The notes under the pieces were generated by a model that ran no database searches, was not told the DNA's origin, and was given only the letters and a program-made list of their open reading frames with translations. From Lachnospiraceae bacterium (GTDB lineage: Bacteria > Bacillota > Clostridia > Lachnospirales > Lachnospiraceae), in contig JAFXQX010000006.1 of the NCBI GenBank assembly GCA_017526745.1, positions 1 to 55,562 on the forward strand: 55,562 nt of DNA, in the 5' to 3' direction. Position 1 is the stretch's first letter. Each line of letters opens with the position of its first letter. Positions 7,487 to 14,825 of this stretch are shown here, in pieces. The translations under genes and the position numbers were made by a program.

Positions 7487-8419
7487 ATGAAAAAGATTCT
7501 GATTATTGTGCCGGCTGTAATGGCGGCTGGTATACTGATAGGATGTGCTGCTGCGTCCAAACCGGCCAAGGTGAATGATCCGGATGATAAAGGAGAGATC
7601 ATGATCGTCGGCAAAGACATTATTGAAGAGGATATCAATGAGTTCTACTACACGATAGAGAACATCAATTATGATGCTTATTATCTCAGATATAAGCTTT
7701 ATTACGAAGACGGTAAGCATATGTTCTTCTTTGAGGAACGTAAGCGTCCGGATGATTACGGCCCGACAACCGAGGAAGATACGGTCGCGAAGTGCGAATT
7801 CGATCTTTCGGATAAAGAGTGGTCGAGGTTTTACGAGATAATATCAGGCGGAGAAGTTACCGCGAGGGGTGACGATCCGGAAACCGGAGACGAAGGCCCC
7901 TGGACATATCTGTATTGGACTGGGGATGAGGGGGATATTCAGCAATACTCATTTGAGTCTGAGAAGAAGATGGCGGCATTTAAAAAACTGTGCGAGAGGC
8001 TTGTAAAAAAGAACAGCGAAAAGGCAGAGGAAGAGTCTTCCGGAAGTAAGAAAAAAAGGGGCAGGGGTTCGGATAGTAAAACAGACAGGAAAACAGACAG
8101 GAAGGCGTGGAAGACCCTGGATGGCGCAGATGAGCCTGTACCTGAGCCTGAAAATGAGGGATATATTTTCCCGGACAGTGACACGAGACTTCTTACTGAA
8201 GATGATCTGGAGGGCATGTCAAACGAAGAACTTCGAAGAGGACGCAACGAGATAGCTGCGCGTCACGGCAGAAGATTTACCGATGGATCATTGCAGGAAT
8301 ACTTTGATTCACAGTCGTGGTATGAAGGCACTATCGACGCTGATGATTTTAACAAAGAGGTAAGGCTTTCCGATATCGAGCAGGAGAATATGGAATTCAT
8401 CAAGAAACATGAGGAATAA
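7487..8419 (+). CDS. YARHG-domain lipoprotein
   Basis: A 310-residue lipoprotein with signal MKKILIIVPAVMAAGILIGC. The middle holds acidic and aromatic beta-rich sequence, then a very basic Ser/Lys/Arg/Asp linker (SGSKKKRGRGSDSKTDRK, about residues 185-205). The C-terminal ~75 residues form a YARHG domain: LTEDDLEGMSNEELRRGRNEIAARHGRRF, then YFDSQSWYEG and LSDIEQENMEFIKKHE. YARHG domains are extracellular and thought to bind cell-wall or surface components. It probably shares a transcript with the HAD lipoprotein before it. The basic linker may contact anionic wall polymers; this is inference. Confidence 0.8.
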   Translation: MKKILIIVPAVMAAGILIGCAAASKPAKVNDPDDKGEIMIVGKDIIEEDINEFYYTIENINYDAYYLRYKLYYEDGKHMFFFEERKRPDDYGPTTEEDTVAKCEFDLSDKEWSRFYEIISGGEVTARGDDPETGDEGPWTYLYWTGDEGDIQQYSFESEKKMAAFKKLCERLVKKNSEKAEEESSGSKKKRGRGSDSKTDRKTDRKAWKTLDGADEPVPEPENEGYIFPDSDTRLLTEDDLEGMSNEELRRGRNEIAARHGRRFTDGSLQEYFDSQSWYEGTIDADDFNKEVRLSDIEQENMEFIKKHEE

Positions 8420-8614
8420 GAGATGATGGTACATAAGAAACTGTTATATTTGAGGCGGATCGGGAGCGGATAGTTGAGATACTTGATGATAAGGTATCAG
8501 TATCATCATCGGTCTGTATTTTATGGTAGCCATGGTACAGACTATGACTAACATTACCAGCACGGTAGCCTGTTCGTATATAGCGGATAGGAAGGAAAAA
8601 AGACACAGTAAAGC
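8420..8614. other. Convergent intergenic region with stem-loops
   Basis: No gene is seen. GTCTGTA at 8512-8518 pairs with TACAGAC at 8536-8542, with an inner ATGG/CCAT stem. Upstream, GATGAT and ATCATC can pair around 8484-8510. No T-run follows either stem, so a factor-independent terminator role is weak. Confidence 0.4.
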
Positions 8615-9745
8615 CTAGCGCTTATCCTTGTCGATGAACTCGAGGAAGATCACGGCCAGTACGGCGAAGAAGAGCGAGTAAGCCGCAAGCTTTAACCAGT
8701 AGCCTATAACGTTTCCTGCATTATAATCATAAGCTGCTCTTTGAGCCGACCTGGATGTGCTTTTTACAACATAGCTGCGAACGTTTGATTCGCCTGCGAT
8801 CTCAAGAAGATCTCCTACGGATGTTTTGTAGGGGATCTCTTTTTTGCGAAGATTTGCGGCATCGGGATTATCTTCGGACAGTTCCGCAACAAGATCCCCG
8901 ATCGTAAGTCCGGCCGTCTCCCCGGCATTTCCGAGGATCTGCACGCTTTTTACGGACTGCATGGTGGCGCTTTTTGAATTGTTGATGATGTCGGCAAGCT
9001 GTCCGACTGATACGGTCCCGCTTATCTCATTGTTCTTTATCTGTTCAACCGCCGACCATGCCGTGGTAAGTTCCAGATCATTGTAGTCGGCCTCGGCAGC
9101 TATAAGCTTAAATCCGGTATTGGAAATAAAATAGTCCGACAGGGGATCGAGGATCTTGGGAAGGGTGATCATTCCGCCGGAGAAGACCAGCTGTAATATG
9201 AGTACGACAGGCATAACGGTCATTGCCGTTGTAGTCGAGCGGCACAGGGTCGATATGAAAAGCGACATCATATCCGCAGCATAAGTGATCAGAAACAGGG
9301 AGATAAAGTATTCGATAAGAAAGTTCCTCTCAAATATACTGTGCTCGGGGAATCTGACCCCTATATACCTGAACACGAACAGTATGATGGCTGTCTGCAT
9401 CGCACAGATCAGCGCCTGGTATATCATATGCGACATGATATATGAGGTTATATGCATACCGCCGCGGTGCTCACGCTTGACGATCTCTCTTTCGCGGCAT
9501 ATCGCCTGGATCGAATTGAAGCACCCGTTCCACAGACAAACGCTCGTAACGGCAAGCCCGCTCATAAGGGTGCCCTCCATGTTAATGAAGATACGGTGCC
9601 TTATGACGATACCTACAAGCCCTGCAACGGCAGCAGACAGAGGCAGTACTTTCCAGTCATTCTGATAGAAGAACATCCTCAGCATCTTGCCGAGGCACAC
9701 GGGGATCTGGCTGATCCTTCCCCGGTAACGTTTTTCAACCTGCAT
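8615..9745 (-). CDS. ABC-2-type transporter permease (ABCG-like)
   Basis: A 376-residue membrane protein with about six hydrophobic segments. A cluster sits near residues 30-200 (LPLSAAVAGLVGIVI, TSYIMSHMIYQALICAMQTAIILFVF, FISLFLITYAADMMSLF, VMPVVLILQLVFSGGMI). After a long extracellular segment of ~130 residues comes one last TM (LAAYSLFFAVLAVIFLEFI). This is the ABC-2/ABCG export fold. It overlaps the end of the ATPase gene by 11 nt, and the two surely work together. With the marR gene upstream, the cargo may be a drug or lipid-like compound, but nothing in the sequence identifies it. Confidence 0.8.
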   Translation of the reverse strand: MQVEKRYRGRISQIPVCLGKMLRMFFYQNDWKVLPLSAAVAGLVGIVIRHRIFINMEGTLMSGLAVTSVCLWNGCFNSIQAICREREIVKREHRGGMHITSYIMSHMIYQALICAMQTAIILFVFRYIGVRFPEHSIFERNFLIEYFISLFLITYAADMMSLFISTLCRSTTTAMTVMPVVLILQLVFSGGMITLPKILDPLSDYFISNTGFKLIAAEADYNDLELTTAWSAVEQIKNNEISGTVSVGQLADIINNSKSATMQSVKSVQILGNAGETAGLTIGDLVAELSEDNPDAANLRKKEIPYKTSVGDLLEIAGESNVRSYVVKSTSRSAQRAAYDYNAGNVIGYWLKLAAYSLFFAVLAVIFLEFIDKDKR

Positions 9746-11078
9746 TTTTTACCTCCGGATATCTTTCGATGAAACTGTCGGCAAGACCTTCGCCGCCTTC
9801 GGCTGTGGTATTTATCTTCTTGATGATCTGCTCCATCTTGTCGCATTCAAAGAATTTCCTTGCATCATCAACGCTTCCGTAGAAGGCCAGTCTTCCGGTG
9901 CGGGTTGAATCCTTGGCCAGAACTATGACGTCATCAAAGCAATCGATCACACGGTCGGGTGTATGGGTGATCACGATAACTATCTTTCCGGTATCCGCCA
10001 CATGACGCAGTTCTTCCATCAGTTCCTTGGCCATCACACCGTCAAGTCCCGAATCGGGCTCGTCCAGTATGAACAAAGAAGGGTTGGAGATAAGCTCCAT
10101 GGCTATGGACAGTCTTTTTTTCTGACCGCCCGACATCCTCTGTACCAGAGTGTTCCTGGCGGGAGTAAGACCGAGGATATCCATGACTTCCTCAATCCGC
10201 TCTTTTCGCACCTTGGGAGGGGTGTCGACCGGCAGCCGCATAAGTGCCGCATCCGCTAGTGTATGGTATACGGTGTCCTTGCTCCGCATAAGCTCCTGCT
10301 GGGGCACGTAACCGCATTCATACAGCATATGCCTGTAGTCTTTGTAAATATTACGGCCGTTTAAGATGATCTCGGCATCGCCTTTCTCATAACCGTTTAT
10401 GGCGTTGACAAATGTTGTCTTTCCGACGCCGGATCCTCCCAGAAGGAGTACCATGTGTCCCTGGGGAATGTACATATGTATATCCTGAAGAAGGGGTTTT
10501 TTGTGGAAGAAATCCCAGACTGCACGCTGCTTGAGGTTAATGGTAAGTCCGGTGTCCATAACCTCGGCATTCTCGCTTGAGAGTATGCGATCAAGCGCTG
10601 TGCGTATATCGTCAGCCTTCATCCGGGGCTGATATGCCTTGCTATATCCCCATACAAGTGCCGGTATGACCCGGGTGGGCAAGAAGAGCCATAAGATCAT
10701 CCAGCTGCGTTTTGCATTGTACACGTCAATGATCCCGCCGTAGATCCGGATATGGACCATAAATAGGGCAATGTCCAGCGATATGACAAGGACGACGATG
10801 AAGATGAGGATATAGGGGTCCTTAAAAACATAGCTGAGGGCAACGCAGGCCATTGTGCAAAGATCAAGAACACTCGCGGCCCTTCCATCGTTCTCGCGGT
10901 TGGCGCATCTGGCAAATTGGTATTCCCTTGCGCATGGGACAAGTGACCAGAAGCCTTTTACTCCCGATTTGGTAAGCATCTTCCACTGACCGATGATGTA
11001 CAGTATGGAAAATACGACAAGATGCGGTTTGGTGCTGTTAAAGTATACATCCGTAAAAATCTGTAATGCCTTGTCCAT
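9735..11078 (-). CDS. ABC transporter ATPase with N-terminal membrane domain
   Basis: 447 residues. The first ~165 form a membrane region of the DUF5684-like type (VVFSILYIIGQWKMLTKSGVKGFW, then ILIFIVVLVISLDIALFM and MILWLFLPTRVIPALVW). The rest is an ABC ATPase: Walker A GGSGVGKTT, Q-loop in CGYVPQQELM, signature MSGGQKKRLSIAMEL, Walker B LFILDEPDSGLDG, switch His in VIVITHTPDR. The signature and Q-loop are of ABCG type. The gene follows marR with a 4-nt gap and overlaps the permease gene by 11 nt. The membrane-ATPase fusion is unusual compared with a plain ABC ATPase. Confidence 0.85.
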   Translation of the reverse strand: MDKALQIFTDVYFNSTKPHLVVFSILYIIGQWKMLTKSGVKGFWSLVPCAREYQFARCANRENDGRAASVLDLCTMACVALSYVFKDPYILIFIVVLVISLDIALFMVHIRIYGGIIDVYNAKRSWMILWLFLPTRVIPALVWGYSKAYQPRMKADDIRTALDRILSSENAEVMDTGLTINLKQRAVWDFFHKKPLLQDIHMYIPQGHMVLLLGGSGVGKTTFVNAINGYEKGDAEIILNGRNIYKDYRHMLYECGYVPQQELMRSKDTVYHTLADAALMRLPVDTPPKVRKERIEEVMDILGLTPARNTLVQRMSGGQKKRLSIAMELISNPSLFILDEPDSGLDGVMAKELMEELRHVADTGKIVIVITHTPDRVIDCFDDVIVLAKDSTRTGRLAFYGSVDDARKFFECDKMEQIIKKINTTAEGGEGLADSFIERYPEVKNAG

Positions 11079-11082
11079 GTTC

Positions 11083-11499
11083 TTATTTCACCTGTTCGTC
11101 ATTGATAAGATTATAAGTTACCCGGTCCAGGTATTCACGGAATTGGTCGATATCATCTTTGGAAAAATCCGAAAAAGCAGTTTCTGTAGTTTCATCCAGC
11201 CGGGATTTCACCTTATGAAATGTTTTGCGCCCCTTATCGGTCGGATATATGGAATAGCATCGTCTGTTTTCAGGGGTGCGCCTTCTTTCGATCAGACCGT
11301 TTTTTTCCATTTTTGATAATACGGTGGAAAGAGTGGCAGATTCGATGTAACAGTCTTTTGCAATATCGATCTGGCGGCAGCCTTCATTTCTCATGATATA
11401 CAGAATGACCTTGGGATTACCGTAGTTCAGCCCATAGTCTTTCATTCCTTTTTCCAGGCTCTTCGTAAACGCCCAGTATGCCGAAAACAATGATTTCAT
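11083..11499 (-). CDS. MarR-family transcriptional regulator
   Basis: 138 residues with the winged-helix core of MarR proteins: a helix-turn-helix in GCRQIDIAKDCYIESATLSTVLSKMEKNGLIERRR, then a wing ending RCYSIYPTDKGRKTF, and flanking dimerisation helices. It is first in the marR-ABC operon. Two similar inverted repeats (TTAG-n2/4-CTAA) lie 120-160 nt upstream inside the promoter of the divergent chemoreceptor gene. So it probably represses that gene and perhaps its own operon, with a ligand relieving repression. The ligand is likely what the exporter removes and possibly what the receptor senses; this is inference. Confidence 0.85.
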   Translation of the reverse strand: MKSLFSAYWAFTKSLEKGMKDYGLNYGNPKVILYIMRNEGCRQIDIAKDCYIESATLSTVLSKMEKNGLIERRRTPENRRCYSIYPTDKGRKTFHKVKSRLDETTETAFSDFSKDDIDQFREYLDRVTYNLINDEQVK

Positions 11500-11537
11500 A
11501 TGAATACCTTATCCGGAAAGATGATTATATTATTTTC

Positions 11538-11566
11538 ATTATATCGTCTGCGGTATTTTATGTCAT
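11538..11566 (-). promoter_or_regulatory. Promoter of marR-ABC operon
   Basis: On the minus strand ATGACA (11561-11566) and TATAAT (11538-11543) are 17 nt apart. The transcript would start near 11531, about 30 nt before the marR ATG at 11499. Confidence 0.65.
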
Positions 11567-11609
11567 TCCCGTTTTTGTGTTTTTTTACATGGTCATTTCC
11601 GGTTATATA

Positions 11610-11639
11610 TTGACACGGGTTAGTTCTAACCAATATAAT
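11610..11639 (+). promoter_or_regulatory. Promoter of the chemoreceptor gene
   Basis: Consensus TTGACA at 11610-11615 and TATAAT at 11634-11639, separated by 18 nt. The spacer is almost filled by an inverted repeat (11618-11631), so a bound repressor would block RNA polymerase. Confidence 0.75.
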
Positions 11640-11660
11640 TTAGATAGTTAGACTTCTAAC
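11618..11660. promoter_or_regulatory. Two putative MarR operators
   Basis: GGTTAG-TT-CTAACC at 11618-11631 and GTTAG-ACTT-CTAAC at 11647-11660 are inverted repeats of the same half-site, with centres 29 nt apart. One lies in the promoter spacer and the other just after the expected start point of the chemoreceptor transcript. They resemble MarR-family sites; binding by the adjacent MarR protein is inferred from position. Confidence 0.6.
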
Positions 11661-11697
11661 AATTACAGGCGATTGAACAGAACAGGAGAATACGCAT

Positions 11698-13356
11698 ATG
11701 AATAAAAAGAGAAATCTCTCGATCAGGATCCAGCTGCTGCTTATGTCGATCCTCCCCGTAGTGATCATTGGGGTTGTACTGCTTATAGTCATCTCAAGTA
11801 AACTCAAGTCCGGAATGATGGATCAGGCGCTTGACGGTCTGATGGCATCGGCGGAGATGTTCCGGGAACAGATATCGATCACGGACATGGATCTTACGAC
11901 GAACCAGCTTGAGGATGAGTGCAAGAAATCAACAGGATATGATTTTACAAGGTTTGAAGGTGATACAAGAGCTTCCACATCAGTGGTAAAGGCTGACGGG
12001 ACACGCCCGATCGGAACACAGGCTTCGCCCGAGGTTATTGAGGCTGTGTTAAAAAGAGGAGAGAAGTTCACTTCCGAAAAGACGGATGTGGCAGGCAGGG
12101 AGTATTGTGTTGCATATACTCCTATCAGGGACGATAAGGGAAACATAACCGGAATGGCCTTTGCCGGAAAGCCGACTGAAGAGATGGAATCTACGGTCAG
12201 GAAGAGTATCATATCGATAGTCCTGATCGGCGTTGTGATAATCATAGCGACTTCCGTCATCGTATTCTTTATATCAAACAGACTTGTTGCCGCAGTTGTC
12301 AGGATCAACAACGTGATCAACAGACTCGCTTCGGGAGAATTCGAAAAGAGCGACAATACCGTAGACAGAGGGGATGAGCTTGGCGAGATGATGAACAGCT
12401 CCAACACGCTCATCGATGTCTTAACAAATGTCATCAATGATGTTAAGGATATCGCATCCACCTTACGCGAGAAAGCGACCGATCTGAGCGATACATCCGG
12501 AAACTTAAGTGACACTTCCGACGGTATATCATCCGCAGTGCAGGATATGGCATCCGGTGCCGTGGAACAGACCGAGTCCATCGAGAAGATGACCCAGAAC
12601 GTTGATACTCTTTCCCAGGCGATACGAACCGTTGCCGAGGATGCCCAGAGCCTTGCCGAATCCGCTGCGGATATGAGCACGGCAGCCGAGGAATCGGCAG
12701 GTGCATTGGAACAGCTTTCCTCCAACATGAGATCGATGGAGCAGGCTGTTGAAGAGATCAGTTCTACTATGAGAGATACAAACACTGCAGTTAAGAACGT
12801 AAATGAAAAGGTCGACGGGATCAACAATATTGCCGCACAGACCAACCTTCTGGCGCTTAACGCTTCAATAGAAGCCGCAAGAGCGGGTGAAGCGGGAAGA
12901 GGCTTTGCGGTTGTAGCAGAGGAGATCGGAAGTCTCGCAACCGAATCGTCACAGACAGCCGATGAGATCAAAAACGAAATGTCGCATCTTCTTTCCCAGG
13001 CCGAGAAGGCAAGTGTCAAGGCTGAGGAAGTCGGTAATATCGGCAATAACGTTATAAAAGTTCTCGGTGAGACGGTAGAGAAGATAAATGCTCTTATGGA
13101 CGGTGTCAATTCGACCGTGGACGGTGTCAACAATATCTCGGCGCTCACCCAGGAGTGTGATGCATCAAAGGTTGTCATTGTTGATGCGATAAGTTCACTT
13201 TCCGCCATCTCGGAAGAATATGCTGCTTCCACCGAGGAAACATCGGCCTCAATGCAGGAAGTAAATGCCAATATCAATACTCTTGCGGGAAGTGCTGAAG
13301 AACTGATGACGGTTGCCCATAAGCTTGATGAGGATCTGGAATTCTTTAAATTATGA
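11698..13356 (+). CDS. Methyl-accepting chemotaxis protein (single-cache receptor)
   Basis: 552 residues. TM1 is about 10-30 (LLLMSILPVVIIGVVLLIVI). The extracellular ~140 residues read like a single Cache domain (ITDMDLTTNQLEDECKKSTGYDFTRFEGDTRAST, ending YTPIRDDKGNITGMAFAGK). TM2 is about 172-194, followed by HAMP and a methyl-accepting coiled coil. The hairpin tip is NLLALNASIEAARAGEAGRGFAVVAEEI, the CheA/CheW contact. It reports an outside ligand to the flagellar motor or another Che-controlled output. AACAGGAGAATACGCAT is the ribosome site. It is the only chemotaxis gene here, and its promoter carries putative MarR operators, which ties its expression to the divergent export operon. Confidence 0.92.
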   Translation: MNKKRNLSIRIQLLLMSILPVVIIGVVLLIVISSKLKSGMMDQALDGLMASAEMFREQISITDMDLTTNQLEDECKKSTGYDFTRFEGDTRASTSVVKADGTRPIGTQASPEVIEAVLKRGEKFTSEKTDVAGREYCVAYTPIRDDKGNITGMAFAGKPTEEMESTVRKSIISIVLIGVVIIIATSVIVFFISNRLVAAVVRINNVINRLASGEFEKSDNTVDRGDELGEMMNSSNTLIDVLTNVINDVKDIASTLREKATDLSDTSGNLSDTSDGISSAVQDMASGAVEQTESIEKMTQNVDTLSQAIRTVAEDAQSLAESAADMSTAAEESAGALEQLSSNMRSMEQAVEEISSTMRDTNTAVKNVNEKVDGINNIAAQTNLLALNASIEAARAGEAGRGFAVVAEEIGSLATESSQTADEIKNEMSHLLSQAEKASVKAEEVGNIGNNVIKVLGETVEKINALMDGVNSTVDGVNNISALTQECDASKVVIVDAISSLSAISEEYAASTEETSASMQEVNANINTLAGSAEELMTVAHKLDEDLEFFKL

Positions 13357-13393
13357 TAATCTCCTTCTTAACAGAGTAGCCATATATCCATAA

Positions 13394-13434
13394 AGGGGTC
13401 CCGACCATGTTTCGCCATGGCCGGGACTTCTTGT
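13394..13434 (+). terminator. Terminator after the chemoreceptor gene
   Basis: GTCCCGACCATG pairs with CCATGGCCGGGAC around a TTTCG loop (13398-13427), followed by TTCTTGT. It lies between convergent genes and may serve both. Confidence 0.65.
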
Positions 13435-13435
13435 A

Positions 13436-14263
13436 TCAATGAACTTCAAATTCGGCAGATATGTCACCCAAGTAAATCCGGTATGATCCCGGGGCCGGTT
13501 CGTTTCCGGTAAGATCAATGATCAGCCGGTTATCCTCTGTTTCTATATGATCCGAAAGCTCTGACAGAACACCTTCCGATACGGGAGAGCCGTCGCCTGT
13601 ATCGGATCTTGTAAGCCGGTATGGCGTATCCGCTAAGCCGGCGGGAAGATCGGAATCAAATTCTATGGTAAGAATGCCATCCTTGTAATCCGCCTTTGAT
13701 ACGGTAAGTCCCTTTGCAGCGGTGAGCATCTGCGAGTCATCATCCAGTTTAGCTTTGTAACTGTTATCCTCGCGTGCAGCTTCACCGACAGTCTCAGTTT
13801 CGGCCCCGGCAGTCTCAGTTTCGGCCGCGGCAGCATCTTCGGAGGCTTCTTCCGTGGCGGCAGCAGGCGCTTCGGCTATGGGCTCGAAGTTATCACTGGC
13901 GGCAGCAGGCGCTTCGGCAGTGGCAGCGCTCGATTCGTCTTCGGCAGGTGCTTCGGCTGCGGCCTCATCGGCTGCGGCAGGAGCGGCAGACTCCGACATG
14001 GGTGCAGTAGAAGCGTTATCCGTGACGCGGAGCACTGCAGGCAGCGCAAATGCGACTATCAGTATGATGGCAGCAACGGAGGGAAGTACGATCTTAACGA
14101 ACTTTCCGATACGACGTCTGGATGTTATGTCAACCACTTTGCCGGCCTGAACCTGATCTTCCGAACCGGCAGCGCTGTCGCCGGAATGCAGTTCATATGC
14201 CGCTTCATCTATATACTTTTCATCAATCCCCGTAAGGGCGGTAAAAATATCATTTGCATTCAC
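13436..14263 (-). CDS. Membrane anti-sigma factor-like protein
   Basis: 275 residues. The N-terminal ~50 residues are cytosolic (MNANDIFTALTGIDEKYIDEAAYEL), then one TM at about 55-76 (IVLPSVAAIILIVAFALPAVL). A very Ala/Glu/Pro-rich extracellular linker of ~100 residues follows, with repeats such as EAPAAA. The C-terminal ~90 residues are a beta-rich domain (LTVSKADYKDGILTIEFDSDLPAG...GSYRIYLGDISAEFEVH). The start overlaps the sigma gene by 4 nt (ATGA). Position and topology fit an anti-sigma factor that holds the ECF sigma at the membrane and responds to an outside signal. The N-terminus has no recognisable zinc anti-sigma motif, so the call rests on context. Confidence 0.7.
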   Translation of the reverse strand: MNANDIFTALTGIDEKYIDEAAYELHSGDSAAGSEDQVQAGKVVDITSRRRIGKFVKIVLPSVAAIILIVAFALPAVLRVTDNASTAPMSESAAPAAADEAAAEAPAEDESSAATAEAPAAASDNFEPIAEAPAAATEEASEDAAAAETETAGAETETVGEAAREDNSYKAKLDDDSQMLTAAKGLTVSKADYKDGILTIEFDSDLPAGLADTPYRLTRSDTGDGSPVSEGVLSELSDHIETEDNRLIIDLTGNEPAPGSYRIYLGDISAEFEVH

Positions 14264-14817
14264 AGTTCGTATCCCTCCTTTTCGAGGAATTCCTTAAGCT
14301 TCCCCCTGAGTCTGAAGAGAAGTGATTTTACCCCCGATTCGGACATGCCGTAAGCACTTGCAATGTCTGTAAGGGGATCGGCGTAGAAATAGCGCCGTAC
14401 GAATACCTTCCTTGATGAAGGTTCAAGCCCTGCAAGAAAATCGTTTATATGAGAGGTAAGGATCGACAGGTCAACCTGATCCTCGGTAAGAGAAGAGGAG
14501 GCCACCTCGGACAGTTCGTCGAGCGCTACGGGTACTTCGCCTTCTCCGCGCTTTTTCGAGTGGTTCCTCCTGTACAGGTCCAGTGCATGATTGCGGCAGA
14601 TCGCTGCAAGAAACGGGGCAAGAAGCCGGGGACGCTCCTGGGGCATACTGTTCCATGCCGACATGTACGTATCGTTTACGCATTCTTCGGAATCCTCGCG
14701 GTTGGCCACGATGTTCATGGCAACCTTACGGCAGTAGCTGCCGTATCTGATATTCGTCTGCGTTATCGCGTCTTCGCTTCTTGCCCAGTAAAGGTCAACG
14801 ATCTGACTATCCTGCAT
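14260..14817 (-). CDS. ECF-type RNA polymerase sigma factor
   Basis: 185 residues. Region 2 is YCRKVAMNIVANREDSEECVNDTYMSAWNSMPQERP and region 4 is EPSSRKVFVRRYFYADPLTDIASAYGMSESGVKSLLFRLRGKLKEFL, with no region 1 or 3, which is the ECF layout. It follows the VWA lipoprotein gene by 8 nt without an obvious GGAGG, so it is probably translated by coupling, and it overlaps the anti-sigma gene. An ECF-type promoter (GAAAC-16 nt-CGTCTA) precedes the operon, so the factor probably activates its own transcription. The signal is likely cell-envelope stress, judged from its membrane and surface partners. Confidence 0.9.
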   Translation of the reverse strand: MQDSQIVDLYWARSEDAITQTNIRYGSYCRKVAMNIVANREDSEECVNDTYMSAWNSMPQERPRLLAPFLAAICRNHALDLYRRNHSKKRGEGEVPVALDELSEVASSSLTEDQVDLSILTSHINDFLAGLEPSSRKVFVRRYFYADPLTDIASAYGMSESGVKSLLFRLRGKLKEFLEKEGYEL

Positions 14818-14825
14818 TCACACTT

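Noticed and set aside
11823-13277. 484-codon open frame on the minus strand
   Set aside because: Shadow of the chemoreceptor gene; Ser/Ala/Ile-rich antisense composition and no start signal.
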